The position numbers and the translations under genes were made by a program. Source: Hasllibacter halocynthiae (GTDB lineage: Bacteria; Pseudomonadota; Alphaproteobacteria; Rhodobacterales; Rhodobacteraceae). From it: a DNA stretch of 64,000 nt. The notes under the pieces are model-generated. The model did no database searches and had not been told where the DNA came from. It worked only from the letters and a program-made list of their open reading frames with translations. Every line of letters begins with the position of its first letter. Positions within the stretch are counted from its first letter, which is position 1. Shown here in pieces: positions 35,983 to 47,112 of the stretch. The stretch lies in assembly GCF_003003095.1 (NCBI RefSeq), contig NZ_PVTT01000001.1, forward strand, positions 558,001 through 622,000, given 5' to 3'.

Positions 35983-36945
35983 TCACTCGCCGCGATATTC
36001 CGACAAGACACGGAGGGCCGCGTCCGAGGCCGCGTCCTCCCAAGTGCCCAGCATGGCCTCGCCGATACCCTCGAGGTCGGTGAGCAGCGTCTCGCCCGGC
36101 TCGTAGATCGTCATGCCGTTGTCGGCCATGACCTGCGTCTTCTCCTGCGTCTCAGTGCGCGACAGGTCCCATCCACGCGCCTCTGCGGCCTCTGCGGCCT
36201 CCAGCACGGCGGCCTGCACGTCCTCGTCGAGGCGCTGGAAAGCGCGCTGGTTCACGACGACGACGTTCTTCGGCAGCCAGGCGTCGACTTCTCCGTAATG
36301 GGTGACGAAATCCCAGGCCGACGAGTTCGCGCCCGTCGAGGGCGAGGTCATCATCGCCTCGACCTGTCCCGTGGCGAAGGCCTGCGGGATGTCGGACGCC
36401 TCCACCTGCACAGGGGCCGCGCCCGCGAGGGCGGCGAACTCCTCCAGCGCAGCGTTGTAGGCGCGGAACCGCAATCCCGCGAGATCGGCCGCGGAGGTGA
36501 TCTCGCCGTCGGTGTAGAGGCCCTGCGCCGGCCATGGCACCGAGAAGAGCGGCATCAGCCCCTGCTCGGCCAGCAGCTCCGTCACCACGGGCTCCTGCGC
36601 GTCCCAGAGGCGGCGCGCGTCGTCGTAGGAGGTCGCGAGAAAGGGCTGGCTGTCGATGCCGAAGGTCGCGTCCTCGTTGGAGAGCGTGGATAGGAGGAAC
36701 TCCCCGATCGGGACCTGCCCGGAGCGGACGGCGTTCTTGATCTCCGAATGCGGGAAGAGCGACCCGGCCGAATGGACGGTGATGTCCAGGGCGCCATCGG
36801 TCGCTGCGCGTAGGTCGTCGGCGAACTGCGCGATGTTCTGGGTATGGAATGTCGCGTCGCCATATGGCGTCGGCATGTCCCAGGACTGGGCCAAGGCCGG
36901 CGCCGCTGCGGCCAGCGCGAAGGCGGATGCCAGGATGCACTTCAT
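35983..36945 (-). CDS. dctP: TRAP transporter substrate-binding protein
   Basis: The 320-residue periplasmic receptor has a signal peptide to APALAQ. Hallmarks are FADDLRAATDGALDITVHSAGSLFPHSEIKNAVRSGQ, the ITSAADLAGLRFRAYN segment with the Arg that binds a carboxylate, and EASDIPQAFATGQVEAMMTSPSTG. ATG 36945 follows GGGAGA. It heads dctPQM. The ligand is an organic acid of unknown kind; the Arg supports a carboxylate. Confidence 0.93.
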   Translation of the reverse strand: MKCILASAFALAAAAPALAQSWDMPTPYGDATFHTQNIAQFADDLRAATDGALDITVHSAGSLFPHSEIKNAVRSGQVPIGEFLLSTLSNEDATFGIDSQPFLATSYDDARRLWDAQEPVVTELLAEQGLMPLFSVPWPAQGLYTDGEITSAADLAGLRFRAYNAALEEFAALAGAAPVQVEASDIPQAFATGQVEAMMTSPSTGANSSAWDFVTHYGEVDAWLPKNVVVVNQRAFQRLDEDVQAAVLEAAEAAEARGWDLSRTETQEKTQVMADNGMTIYEPGETLLTDLEGIGEAMLGTWEDAASDAALRVLSEYRGE

Positions 36946-36984
36946 CGATCGATCTCCCTGAATTCGGCGCGCTCGTCTCGGCTC

Positions 36985-37028
36985 GCCTGCAGGACGCTGA
37001 CGTTTTGTCGCCATATCGTCAAGCAGGC
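36985..37028. promoter_or_regulatory. Nested inverted repeats between dctP and the MFS gene
   Basis: Outer repeats CGCCTGC and GCAGGCG enclose inner repeats TGACG (36998-37002) and CGTCA (37017-37021), all in the 257-bp divergent region. The arrangement could be an operator for dctPQM or for the exporter, or a hairpin in a leader. No known binding consensus is matched. Confidence 0.35.
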
Positions 37029-37202
37029 GCACGGCCCCCTTCCTCCGCACCCCGCGGACCGGCGGAGGATACGGCGCCCCGCGGGCACGACCATACGTCC
37101 GCCGACGTCCCGCGCGCCATCTCCGAAACCGACGCCGGGGGTCGTTTCCAAGCTATCGGCGGCCGGCGGGCGGGCCTAGGGCGGCCCGGAAAGGATTCCC
37201 CG

Positions 37203-38456
37203 ATGCTCTCCATCCTGAAACGCGCCTGGGCGCTTTATCTCGGCATCGGCCTCCTGATGGTCGGGAATGGGCTGCAGGGCTCGCTCCTGGGGGTGCGGGG
37301 GGCGATCGAGGGGTTCACCACCCAGCAGATGTCCTACGTGATGTCCGGCTACTTCGCCGGCTTCCTCGTCTCGGCCTCCGTCACGCCCATCATGATCCGA
37401 CGCGTCGGGCACGTTCGGGTGTTCGCGGCGCTGGGCTCGCTGATCTCGGCGGTGTTGATCCTCTACCCGGCGCTGACCGACTGGTGGCTGTGGCTCGGGC
37501 TGCGCGTCGTGATCGGGTTCTGCTTCTGCGGGGTCTACGTCACGGCCGAGTCCTGGCTGAACAACGTCACCACGACCGCCAACCGGGGCAGCGCGCTGTC
37601 CCTCTACATGGTGACGCAGATGGCCGGCATCGTCAGCGCGCAGGGCCTGCTGGCGATCGGCGACCCGTCGGGGTTCATCCTCTTCATCGTGCCGTCGGTC
37701 CTCGTCTCGCTGGCCTTCGCGCCGATCCTGCTGTCGGTGAACCCCGCCCCATCCTTCGAGACCACGAAGCCCATGTCCCTCGCCGAGCTCTGGCGTGCCT
37801 CGCCGCTCGGCACGGTAGGGATGGCGCTGATCGGCCTCGTCTTCGCCGCGCAGTTCGGGATGACGGCCGTCTATGGCACCCTGGCCGGATTCACGGTCGC
37901 GCAGATCTCGCTCCTCGTGGGGGCGACCTACGTGGGGGGGCTGGTGCTGCAGTTCCCGATCGGCTGGGCGTCGGACATGATGGACCGACGGGTGCTGATC
38001 CTGGGCTGCGCGGTCGTCGCAGTCGGTGGCGCGGCGGCCGGCCTTTCGGGCGGGTTCGCCGGGGCCGTAGTGGCCGGCGCGATGGTCGGCGGGTTGTCGA
38101 ACCCGATCTACGCGCTGCTCATCGCCTATGTGAACGACCACATCGAGTACGAGGACATGCCCGCCGCCTCCGGCCGCTTGCTCTTCGTGAACGGCCTGGC
38201 GGCGGTGGCCGGACCGGTGGTGGTCGGCTCCGCGATGAACGTGGCCGGTCCGACGGGATTCTGGTGGTTCCTCCTCGTCGTGATGGCGGTGCTGGCGGGC
38301 TACACCGGCTGGCGCATGACCCGTCGTCCCGCACCCTCGGCCGAGGAGACGGGAAGCTTCGCCCCCATCTTCGCCGAAGCTTCGGCCGTCACCTGGGAGG
38401 CCGTCTCCGAGGAGATGGAGGAGACCTCCGGCGAGGACGAGGAGCGGGCGGCCTGA
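37203..38456 (+). CDS. Major facilitator superfamily transporter
   Basis: A 417-residue, 12-helix MFS protein. The helix 2-3 loop has IRRVGHVRVFAALG, the family's G-x-x-x-R region, and helix 8-9 LQFPIGWASDMMDRRVLILG, the second copy. A cytoplasmic acidic tail (Glu-rich, SEEMEETSGEDEERAA) follows the last helix. The similarity is to the YcaD-like group of predicted exporters. ATG 37203 has AAGGA upstream. It diverges from dctP over a region with inverted repeats. Substrate unknown. Confidence 0.88.
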   Translation: MLSILKRAWALYLGIGLLMVGNGLQGSLLGVRGAIEGFTTQQMSYVMSGYFAGFLVSASVTPIMIRRVGHVRVFAALGSLISAVLILYPALTDWWLWLGLRVVIGFCFCGVYVTAESWLNNVTTTANRGSALSLYMVTQMAGIVSAQGLLAIGDPSGFILFIVPSVLVSLAFAPILLSVNPAPSFETTKPMSLAELWRASPLGTVGMALIGLVFAAQFGMTAVYGTLAGFTVAQISLLVGATYVGGLVLQFPIGWASDMMDRRVLILGCAVVAVGGAAAGLSGGFAGAVVAGAMVGGLSNPIYALLIAYVNDHIEYEDMPAASGRLLFVNGLAAVAGPVVVGSAMNVAGPTGFWWFLLVVMAVLAGYTGWRMTRRPAPSAEETGSFAPIFAEASAVTWEAVSEEMEETSGEDEERAA

Positions 38457-38534
38457 ACGGCGGAGGGGGCCGCCGCCGCACGTTTCGCCCCAGGGGGTAC
38501 CGGCCCCGTACTTCCCTCAGGCTACCTGGGGGGA

Positions 38535-38564
38535 GGCACGGCCCGGCGGGACCCGCCCCGTGCC
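38535..38564 (+). terminator. Hairpin after the MFS gene
   Basis: GGCACGG (38535-38541) pairs with CCGTGCC (38558-38564), and an inner GGCGG/CCGCC extends it. It lies 79 nt after the MFS stop and 34 nt before the DUF924 start. No T tract, so either terminator or leader structure. Confidence 0.35.
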
Positions 38565-38598
38565 GCAGATCGTTGGGAAAGAGATGGCGGAGGGCGGC

Positions 38599-39198
38599 AT
38601 GAGCGGCACGGACGAGGTGGACGATGTCCTGGCTTTCTGGCTGGACGAGGTCGGGCCCGAAGGGTGGTACAAGGGCAGCGAGGCGCTCGACGCGCGGATC
38701 CGCGCCCGGTTCCTGGGCCTCTGGCACCAGGCGGCGGCGGGGGCGCTCTCCCTCTGGCTCACCTATCCCGAGGGCGCGCTGGCCTACTGCATCCTGACCG
38801 ACCAGCTTCCGCGCAACATGTTCCGCGGCACGGGCAAGGCGTTCAGCACGGACCGGATCGCGCGCCGGGCGGCGTGCATGGCCGTGAGCCGCGGGTGGGA
38901 TCGGCGGATCGAACCCCCCGCGCGGCAGTTCTTCTATCTGCCCTTCGAGCATTCGGAGGCCCGCGCCGACCAGGACCGCGCCGTCCGCCTGATCGCCGAA
39001 CGCCTGCCCGCCATGGACGAGACGCTCCTCCATGCGCGCGCGCATCGAGAGGTGATCCGCCGCTTCGGCCGCTTCCCGTTCCGCAACGATGCCTTGGACC
39101 GCGCCCACACCCCGGAAGAGCGGGATTGGATGTCCTCCGGCGGATACGGGCGCACCGTCCGCGCCATGGGCGGGGACATGCCGGACGGCGCGCCGTGA
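38599..39198 (+). CDS. DUF924 family protein
   Basis: The 199-residue helical protein matches DUF924: DVLAFWLDEVGPEGWYKGSEALDARIR at the start, LAYCILTDQLPRNMFRGTGKAFSTD in the middle, and ARQFFYLPFEHSEARADQD then FGRFPFRNDALDR later. The fold resembles TPR-like helical repeats; function unknown. ATG 38599, with GGAGGG just upstream, matches the usual family start; ATG 38584 is the alternative. Confidence 0.9.
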   Translation: MSGTDEVDDVLAFWLDEVGPEGWYKGSEALDARIRARFLGLWHQAAAGALSLWLTYPEGALAYCILTDQLPRNMFRGTGKAFSTDRIARRAACMAVSRGWDRRIEPPARQFFYLPFEHSEARADQDRAVRLIAERLPAMDETLLHARAHREVIRRFGRFPFRNDALDRAHTPEERDWMSSGGYGRTVRAMGGDMPDGAP

Positions 39199-39262
39199 AG
39201 AAGGTTTCCCGAACGGGCCGGGCGCGTTAGGCTGCCTCCAACCCTATAGAGGATGACGGACC

Positions 39263-39484
39263 ATGCAGAATCGTACCCTCTGGGCCGTTATCGCCCTGAT
39301 CGGACTGGTGACGGTCTCCCTGACGCTCTTTGGATGGGTGGACGCCGGACCGTCCTGGATACAGGGGTTGGGCTACCTGATCTTCCTGTTGGGCGTGTGC
39401 GGGTTCATCTGGTCGTGGATCGTCGAGGCGCGGCGCGCCCGGCGTCCCGGCGACGACCGCTACAATCCCCCCCGCAACGGCTGA
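39263..39484 (+). CDS. Small two-helix membrane protein
   Basis: The 73-residue product has TM helices at about 6-25 (LWAVIALIGLVTVSLTLFGW) and 36-55 (LGYLIFLLGVCGFIWSWIV) and a positive cytoplasmic tail. GAGGATG precedes the ATG. No family recognised. It lies 64 nt after the DUF924 gene. Confidence 0.65.
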   Translation: MQNRTLWAVIALIGLVTVSLTLFGWVDAGPSWIQGLGYLIFLLGVCGFIWSWIVEARRARRPGDDRYNPPRNG

Positions 39485-39543
39485 GGCGGTTCGCAGCGCA
39501 GCCATGCGCAGCAGGGCCCTTCCGCTCGACGCCCCGAGATGGC

Positions 39544-39563
39544 ACGTTGAGATAGTTCAACGT
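39544..39563. promoter_or_regulatory. FNR/Dnr-type operator-like palindrome before lpdA
   Basis: ACGTTGA-N6-TCAACGT is a perfect 7-bp inverted repeat. Its core TTGA (39547-39550)-N6-TCAA (39557-39560) has the half-sites and spacing of FNR-family boxes (TTGAT-N4-ATCAA), missing only the inner T/A. It lies 30-49 nt before the lpdA ATG. Confidence 0.4.
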
Positions 39564-39592
39564 TAAACCATCCCGTGGGAGGGGGCCGCCGC

Positions 39593-40990
39593 ATGGCCGA
39601 GACCAAGTTCGACATGATCGTCATCGGCGCCGGCCCCGGGGGCTACGTCGCCGCGATCCGAGGCGCGCAGCTCGGCCTGAAGGTCGCCTGCGTCGAGCGC
39701 GAGCATCTGGGCGGCATCTGCCTGAACTGGGGCTGCATCCCCACGAAGGCGATGCTCCGCTCGTCGGAGGTGTTCCACCTGATGCACCGCGCGAAGGAGT
39801 TCGGCCTGAAGGCCGAAGGGATCGACTACGACCTGGACGCGGTGGTCAAGCGCAGCCGTTCCGTGGCCAAGCAGCTCTCCGGCGGGATCGGGCACCTCTT
39901 CAAGAAGAACAAGGTCACGTCGATCATGGGCGAGGCCCGGCTGGCCGGTAAGGGCCGTGTCGAGGTTAAGGGCGAGAAAGGCACCCAGACGCTGGAGGCG
40001 CCCAGCATCGTCGTGGCGACCGGGGCGCGGGCGCGGAACCTGCCGGGGCTGGAGGCGGACGGGAAGCGCGTCTGGCATTACAAGCACGCCCTGCAGCCGC
40101 CGCACATGCCCGAGCGGCTGCTCGTCATCGGGTCGGGCGCCATCGGGATCGAGTTCGCGAGCTTCTACAACACCCTCGGCGCCGAGACGACGGTGGTCGA
40201 GGTGATGGACCGCATCCTGCCCGTCGAGGACGAGGAGATCAGCGCCTTCGCGAAGAAGCAGTTCGAGAAGCAGGGCATGACCATCATGCAGAAGGCCATC
40301 GTGAAGGGGCTGGACCGTCAGAAGGACAAGGTCGTCGCCACCATCGAGGCCAACGGCAAGGCCGAGACGCACGAGTTCGATACGGTCATCTCGGCCGTGG
40401 GCATCCAAGGGAACGTCGAGGGGATCGGCCTGGAGGAGGCCGGCGTCACGGTCGAGAAGTCGCACGTGGTCGTGGACGAGTACTGCCGCACGGGCGTCGA
40501 GGGGGTCTACGCCATCGGCGACATCGCGGGCGCGCCCTGGCTTGCCCACAAGGCCTCGCACGAGGGGGTGATGGTGGCCGAGCTGATCGCGGGCAGGAAC
40601 GACGTCCACCCGATCCGTCCGGGCGCCATCGCGGGGTGCACCTACTGCCATCCGCAGGTCGCCTCCGTCGGCATGACCGAGGCCGCCGCCAAGGAGGCGG
40701 GGCACGAGATCAAGGTCGGCCACTTCCCGTTCGTCGGCAACGGCAAGGCCATCGCCCTGGGCGAGCCGGAGGGGATGGTGAAGACCGTCTTCGACGCCAA
40801 GACCGGCGAGCTTCTGGGCGCGCACATGGTCGGCGCCGAGGTCACCGAGCTGATCCAGGGATACATCGTCGGTCGCCAGCTCGAGACGACGGAGGCCGAC
40901 CTGATGGAGACGGTGTTCCCGCACCCGACCCTCAGCGAGATGATGCACGAGAGCGTGCTCGACGCCTACGGCCGCGCCATCCACTTCTAG
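39593..40990 (+). CDS. lpdA: Dihydrolipoyl dehydrogenase
   Basis: The E3 flavoprotein of 2-oxo acid dehydrogenases, which reoxidises dihydrolipoamide with NAD. The 465-residue product has the FAD motif VIGAGPGGYVAA (9-20), the redox disulfide GGICLNWGCIPTK (about 38-50), the NAD motif LVIGSGAIGIEFASFY near 178, and the C-terminal HPTLSEMMHE with the catalytic His/Glu. GGGAGGGGG precedes the ATG. No pdh or suc genes are adjacent, so this is a stand-alone E3 whose partner complex is not shown. Confidence 0.95.
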   Translation: MAETKFDMIVIGAGPGGYVAAIRGAQLGLKVACVEREHLGGICLNWGCIPTKAMLRSSEVFHLMHRAKEFGLKAEGIDYDLDAVVKRSRSVAKQLSGGIGHLFKKNKVTSIMGEARLAGKGRVEVKGEKGTQTLEAPSIVVATGARARNLPGLEADGKRVWHYKHALQPPHMPERLLVIGSGAIGIEFASFYNTLGAETTVVEVMDRILPVEDEEISAFAKKQFEKQGMTIMQKAIVKGLDRQKDKVVATIEANGKAETHEFDTVISAVGIQGNVEGIGLEEAGVTVEKSHVVVDEYCRTGVEGVYAIGDIAGAPWLAHKASHEGVMVAELIAGRNDVHPIRPGAIAGCTYCHPQVASVGMTEAAAKEAGHEIKVGHFPFVGNGKAIALGEPEGMVKTVFDAKTGELLGAHMVGAEVTELIQGYIVGRQLETTEADLMETVFPHPTLSEMMHESVLDAYGRAIHF

Positions 40991-41151
40991 GGTCCTGCGC
41001 GCGGTGGAGGCCGGTACGCTTCTCCGCCGCGCGGGCCTCCGAGGGCGGTCCGGTCGCTCCGGCCTCGTCGCCCGCCGGGCCGGCACCGAACGTCGCGGGC
41101 CGGGCGCCGCCTTTCGGGCCCTCTGGCACGACGGCGCCGGATACGTTAACC

Positions 41152-41166
41152 GTTCCTTATATGTTC
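41152..41166. promoter_or_regulatory. LexA (SOS) box before uvrA
   Basis: GTTC (41152-41155), 7 nt, GTTC (41163-41166): an exact match to the direct-repeat LexA box of alphaproteobacteria. It lies about 113 nt before the uvrA ATG, and uvrA is a standard SOS gene. Confidence 0.75.
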
Positions 41167-41176
41167 CACGTGGAAC
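41163..41176. promoter_or_regulatory. parS-like palindrome overlapping the LexA box
   Basis: GTTCCACGTGGAAC is a perfect 14-bp palindrome with the CACGTG centre. The surrounding 16-mer (41162-41177) differs from the ParB site form TGTTNCACGTGAAACA at two positions. It shares four bases with the second LexA half-site. A further inverted repeat GGAAC-GAC-GTTCC lies at 41202-41214. Confidence 0.4.
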
Positions 41177-41278
41177 CCTGCCTCGCCGGGCTTGCCGCAG
41201 GGGAACGACGTTCCTAGCTGTCGCGTTCGGCGTCGTCCCGCGGAGGGGCAGGGGCCGCGCATCCTCCGAGGTCGGCCC

Positions 41279-44137
<2,859 letters not shown>

Positions 44138-44139
44138 GT

Positions 44140-44550
44140 ATGGATCGAGCCGATATTCGACGGCTACCGGAAAAACCTAAGATCGACGAAGCGAACTACG
44201 GTTGGACAGGGAAATTTAACGACCAGCCGTGTTTGATTATCGGGCACAATCAGCTGAATTGGAACCCGGAATTAAAGACCTCCGTCATCGATACGAGGAA
44301 CTGGCTGAAGGGCGACTTTTCCGCACCCCAGCTCCGTCGAAGCAAGAGGTTCCACGATCTTGCGGCTGATCAGCAGGATGTCGGTATCCTAGTCTATGTC
44401 TTCGAAGACGTCGGGGGCGGGACGACCAGCAAGGGTGAGTACCAAGCCAAGCGTGGCCGGAAGCGGCTGACAGGGTGGTTCGAGATCGTCGAAGTAGGCG
44501 AAGAGGATGGCCGAGGTTGGATGCGGGCGGTGATGAGAGCGCGCGACTGA
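44140..44550 (+). CDS. Uncharacterised protein of atypical base composition
   Basis: A 136-residue soluble protein that I do not recognise. It starts 2 nt after the uvrA stop. Segments include ANYGWTGKFNDQPCLIIGHNQLNW, then VGILVYVFEDVGGGTTSKGEY and KRLTGWFEIVEVGEEDGRGWM, suggesting a small beta-rich fold. Codons in its first two thirds use A/T at third positions freely (for example AAATTTAAC and GAATTAAAG), unlike both neighbours, which points to recent acquisition. No mobile element borders it. Being directly behind uvrA it may share the SOS promoter. Confidence 0.7.
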   Translation: MDRADIRRLPEKPKIDEANYGWTGKFNDQPCLIIGHNQLNWNPELKTSVIDTRNWLKGDFSAPQLRRSKRFHDLAADQQDVGILVYVFEDVGGGTTSKGEYQAKRGRKRLTGWFEIVEVGEEDGRGWMRAVMRARD

Positions 44551-44562
44551 TCTGATAAGCTG

Positions 44563-45582
44563 CTAGCCGCCGGTGTGGGACATGTGACGGCGCATCTTGC
44601 CGCCCTCGGTCCCGCGCGAGTAGTCGAAGTCGTGCCCCTTGGGCTTCTCGCCGATGGCGCGCCGGATCGCTGCCTCCAGCGGACCGTCCGTTCGACTAGC
44701 GCGCAGGGGCGCACGGAGGTCCATGCGGCCCTCCTGGCCGAGGCAGGTGTAGATCTCGCCCGTGCAGGTGACGCGGACGCGGTTGCAAGATTCGCAGAAG
44801 TTGTGCGTCAGGGGCGTGATGAAGCCGATGCGCTGACCCGTCTCTTCCAGGCGGACGTAGCGGGCGGGGCCGCCCGTGCGGTCGGGAAGGTCGGTGAGGG
44901 TCCACGTCTCGGACAGGCGCCGCCGCAGGTCCGAGAGCGCCCAGTACTGGCCGACGCGGTCCGCCTCGGGGCCGAGGTCGCCCATGGGCATGACCTCGAT
45001 GAAGGTCAGGTCGTGTCCCTCGGCGCCGCACCATTCGACCAAGCGCTCCAGCTCGTCCTCGTTGAAGCCCTTCAGGGCGACCGTGTTGATCTTGACCCGC
45101 AGCCCCGCGGCTCGCGCCGACTCGATGCCCCGCAGGACCTGTGGCAGCCGTCCCCAGCGGGTGACGCGGGCGAACCGCGCCTCGTCCAGCGTGTCGAGCG
45201 AGACGTTGACCCGCCGCACCCCGGCCGCCGCGAGGGGGGCGGCGAAGCGGGCGAGCTGCGAGCCGTTGGTCGTCAGCGTCAGCTCGTCTAGGCCGCCGTC
45301 CTCCAGATGGCGGGACATGCCCTCGAAGAAGCGGACGATGTCCCTGCGAACCAGCGGCTCGCCGCCGGTCACGCGCAGCTTGCGCACCCCGAGACGGACG
45401 AAGGCGGTGCAGAGGCGGTCCAGCTCCTCCAGGGTAAGGAGTTCCTTCTTCGGCAGGAACTGCATCTGCTCGGACATGCAGTAGACGCAGCGGAAGTCGC
45501 ACCGATCCGTCACCGAAAGGCGCAGATAGGTGATCGCCCGCGCGAACGGGTCGATGAGTGGGGCGGGGCCGGGCGCGTTCAT
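44563..45582 (-). CDS. moaA: GTP 3',8-cyclase
   Basis: MoaA, a radical SAM enzyme, starts molybdenum cofactor synthesis by rearranging GTP. The 339-residue product has the N-terminal cluster motif CDFRCVYC (C28, C32, C35), the second cluster ligands in [33 protein letters not shown] near 92, and the C-terminal Gly-Gly (SHTGG) needed for activity. It is transcribed away from a lipoprotein gene. No other moa gene is adjacent. Its promoter suggests a leaderless message. Confidence 0.96.
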   Translation of the reverse strand: MNAPGPAPLIDPFARAITYLRLSVTDRCDFRCVYCMSEQMQFLPKKELLTLEELDRLCTAFVRLGVRKLRVTGGEPLVRRDIVRFFEGMSRHLEDGGLDELTLTTNGSQLARFAAPLAAAGVRRVNVSLDTLDEARFARVTRWGRLPQVLRGIESARAAGLRVKINTVALKGFNEDELERLVEWCGAEGHDLTFIEVMPMGDLGPEADRVGQYWALSDLRRRLSETWTLTDLPDRTGGPARYVRLEETGQRIGFITPLTHNFCESCNRVRVTCTGEIYTCLGQEGRMDLRAPLRASRTDGPLEAAIRRAIGEKPKGHDFDYSRGTEGGKMRRHMSHTGG

Positions 45583-45589
45583 CCTGCCG

Positions 45590-45618
45590 AGGCTAAGGTC
45601 CGCGAAGGCCCGCCACAA
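45590..45618 (-). promoter_or_regulatory. Predicted moaA promoter, likely leaderless
   Basis: On the reverse strand TTGTGG (45613-45618), 17 bp, TAGCCT (45590-45595), then 7 nt to the ATG at 45582. Transcription should begin at or next to the start codon. Confidence 0.5.
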
Positions 45619-45677
45619 TGGGCGCGCCCTCGGCAGTGGGGGGTGCGTCCGCGGAAGGCGGCGCATAGGGTCGCGTC

Positions 45678-46199
45678 ATGAGGACCATCCTGATCGCCCC
45701 GCTCGCCCCGTTCGCCCTTCTCGCCGCATGCGCGGCCCCGCCCGGGGCGCCGCAGACGGCCTCCGCGCCCGGTGGGGGTCCGCTCCCCCAGGTCACGCTG
45801 CCCGAGACTCCGGGCGCGACGGATGCCGTCGTCGCCGAGGCCGGGACCGCCCCTCCGCCGCGCGGCGCGCGGACCGCGGACCAGTTCGACACCACCACCG
45901 CGGAGGAGCGCGCGGTCGCCGTCACCGCCGCCGCCGAGCCCGAGGCCGCGCCGCAGCGGCTGCTGGGCACGCAGGTGGTCGCCCTGGGCGATCCCTCCGA
46001 GACAGGGTTGTGGCTGGCGACGGACCTCGTGTCGTCGGAGACGCCGGGGCGGGTGGTCGACCCCGCCAACGGCAACGGCGTGCTGGTCGAGCTGAGGCCC
46101 CTCGCGGGTTCGGGCGCGCCGCAGATCAGCCTCGCGGCGCTGCGCCTGCTCGGCGCTTCGCTGACCGCGCTGCCAGAGGTCGAGATCTACGCCCGCTAG
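45678..46199 (+). CDS. Exported lipoprotein of unknown function
   Basis: A 173-residue product with a lipoprotein signal (LLAAC, Cys18), a Pro/Ala-rich disordered stretch to about 85, and a folded C-terminal region: RLLGTQVVALGDPSETGLWLATDLVSS, NGVLVELRPLAGSG and AALRLLGASLTALPEVEIY. No motif recognised. It diverges from moaA. Confidence 0.7.
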   Translation: MRTILIAPLAPFALLAACAAPPGAPQTASAPGGGPLPQVTLPETPGATDAVVAEAGTAPPPRGARTADQFDTTTAEERAVAVTAAAEPEAAPQRLLGTQVVALGDPSETGLWLATDLVSSETPGRVVDPANGNGVLVELRPLAGSGAPQISLAALRLLGASLTALPEVEIYAR

Positions 46200-46214
46200 G
46201 GCCGTTCGCCGGGT

Positions 46215-46255
46215 TCAGCCCGGGCCGGACCCCCGCTCGGGGGGCCCGACCCGGA
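46215..46255. terminator. Imperfect large hairpin between convergent genes
   Basis: Between the lipoprotein and HAD genes, which converge, CCCCC and GGGGG with flanking partly paired GC sequence form an imperfect stem-loop. It could stop transcription from both sides. No T tract on either side. Confidence 0.3.
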
Positions 46256-46324
46256 CCGGAGACGTCCCGTGGCAGCCCGTCGGCCGCCCCCCAGCGGCCT
46301 CCGGCGGTCCGTCTCGTCTTTGGG

Positions 46325-47005
46325 TCACCCCGCCGGGACGGGCCCCTCCGCGAGGCCGAGGGCCTCCGGGGTCAGGCGGGTGACGATTCGTTCGGCGCCG
46401 GGAAAGGCGCGATGGGCATGGCGCGCGCCCGGAAAGGCGACGACCCGGAGGCCGGCTTCCCGCGCGGCGGCGGCGTTCTCGGGGCTGTCCTCGACCGCGA
46501 CCGCGCGCGAGGCCGGAACGCCGAGCGCGTCCAGCGCGGCGTGCCAGATGTCGGGCGCCGGCTTGGGGCGCAGGTCGGCGACCCGCGTCCCGTCGAACCC
46601 GATCGCGCCCGCGGGCAGGCCCGGCCGCCCGCGAGCGAGGATCAGCTCGACGGTGTCGGGCGAGGTGGTCGAGCAGACGGCGACGGGGACGCCCGCCTTC
46701 CATGCGGCCTCCACGACGTCGGACACGCCGGGGCGCAGGGGGACGCCGTCCTTCAGGGCGGCGTTGAAGATCTCGGTCTTGCGGCGATGGATGGCGCGGG
46801 CGTCGATATGCGCGCCGCGGGCGCGGTTGTATTCCTCGATCCGGCGCAGTCCGCCCGGACGTTCGAGAAGGGCGGTGTACTGCTCGTCCGTCCACCTCCA
46901 GTCGAGGTCGGCCTCGGCGAAGGCGCGGTTGAACGCCTCGCGCTGCATGTCCGAAGTTTCGGCCAGGACACCGATGGATCCCAGCAAGATGGCTTCCGTC
47001 CGCAT
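46325..47005 (-). CDS. HAD-superfamily protein without catalytic aspartates
   Basis: A 226-residue protein of HAD-IA fold, closest to the phosphatase/CbbY-like group: a helical cap (about 18-85, WTDEQYTALLERPGGLRRIEEYN), motif II VPVAVCSTTSPDTV near 108, the lysine of motif III in DLRPKPAPDIW near 146, and motif IV VAVEDSPENAAAAREAGL near 168. The nucleophile motif is AILLGSIGVL where active enzymes have FDxDGT/V, so both catalytic Asp residues are gone. I recall related roseobacter proteins with the same GSIG sequence, so this may be a conserved non-catalytic branch. It lies between a convergent lipoprotein gene and glmS. Confidence 0.85.
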   Translation of the reverse strand: MRTEAILLGSIGVLAETSDMQREAFNRAFAEADLDWRWTDEQYTALLERPGGLRRIEEYNRARGAHIDARAIHRRKTEIFNAALKDGVPLRPGVSDVVEAAWKAGVPVAVCSTTSPDTVELILARGRPGLPAGAIGFDGTRVADLRPKPAPDIWHAALDALGVPASRAVAVEDSPENAAAAREAGLRVVAFPGARHAHRAFPGAERIVTRLTPEALGLAEGPVPAG

Positions 47006-47112
47006 TCGGCCCCCGGCGTCGTGTGCTGCCACTATGCGGCGGGGCGCCCCGCCGGTCCACCCTGAACCTGGGATTTTTCCATCCGCACCGGGGGTTGCGC
47101 GTTCGAAGGATG

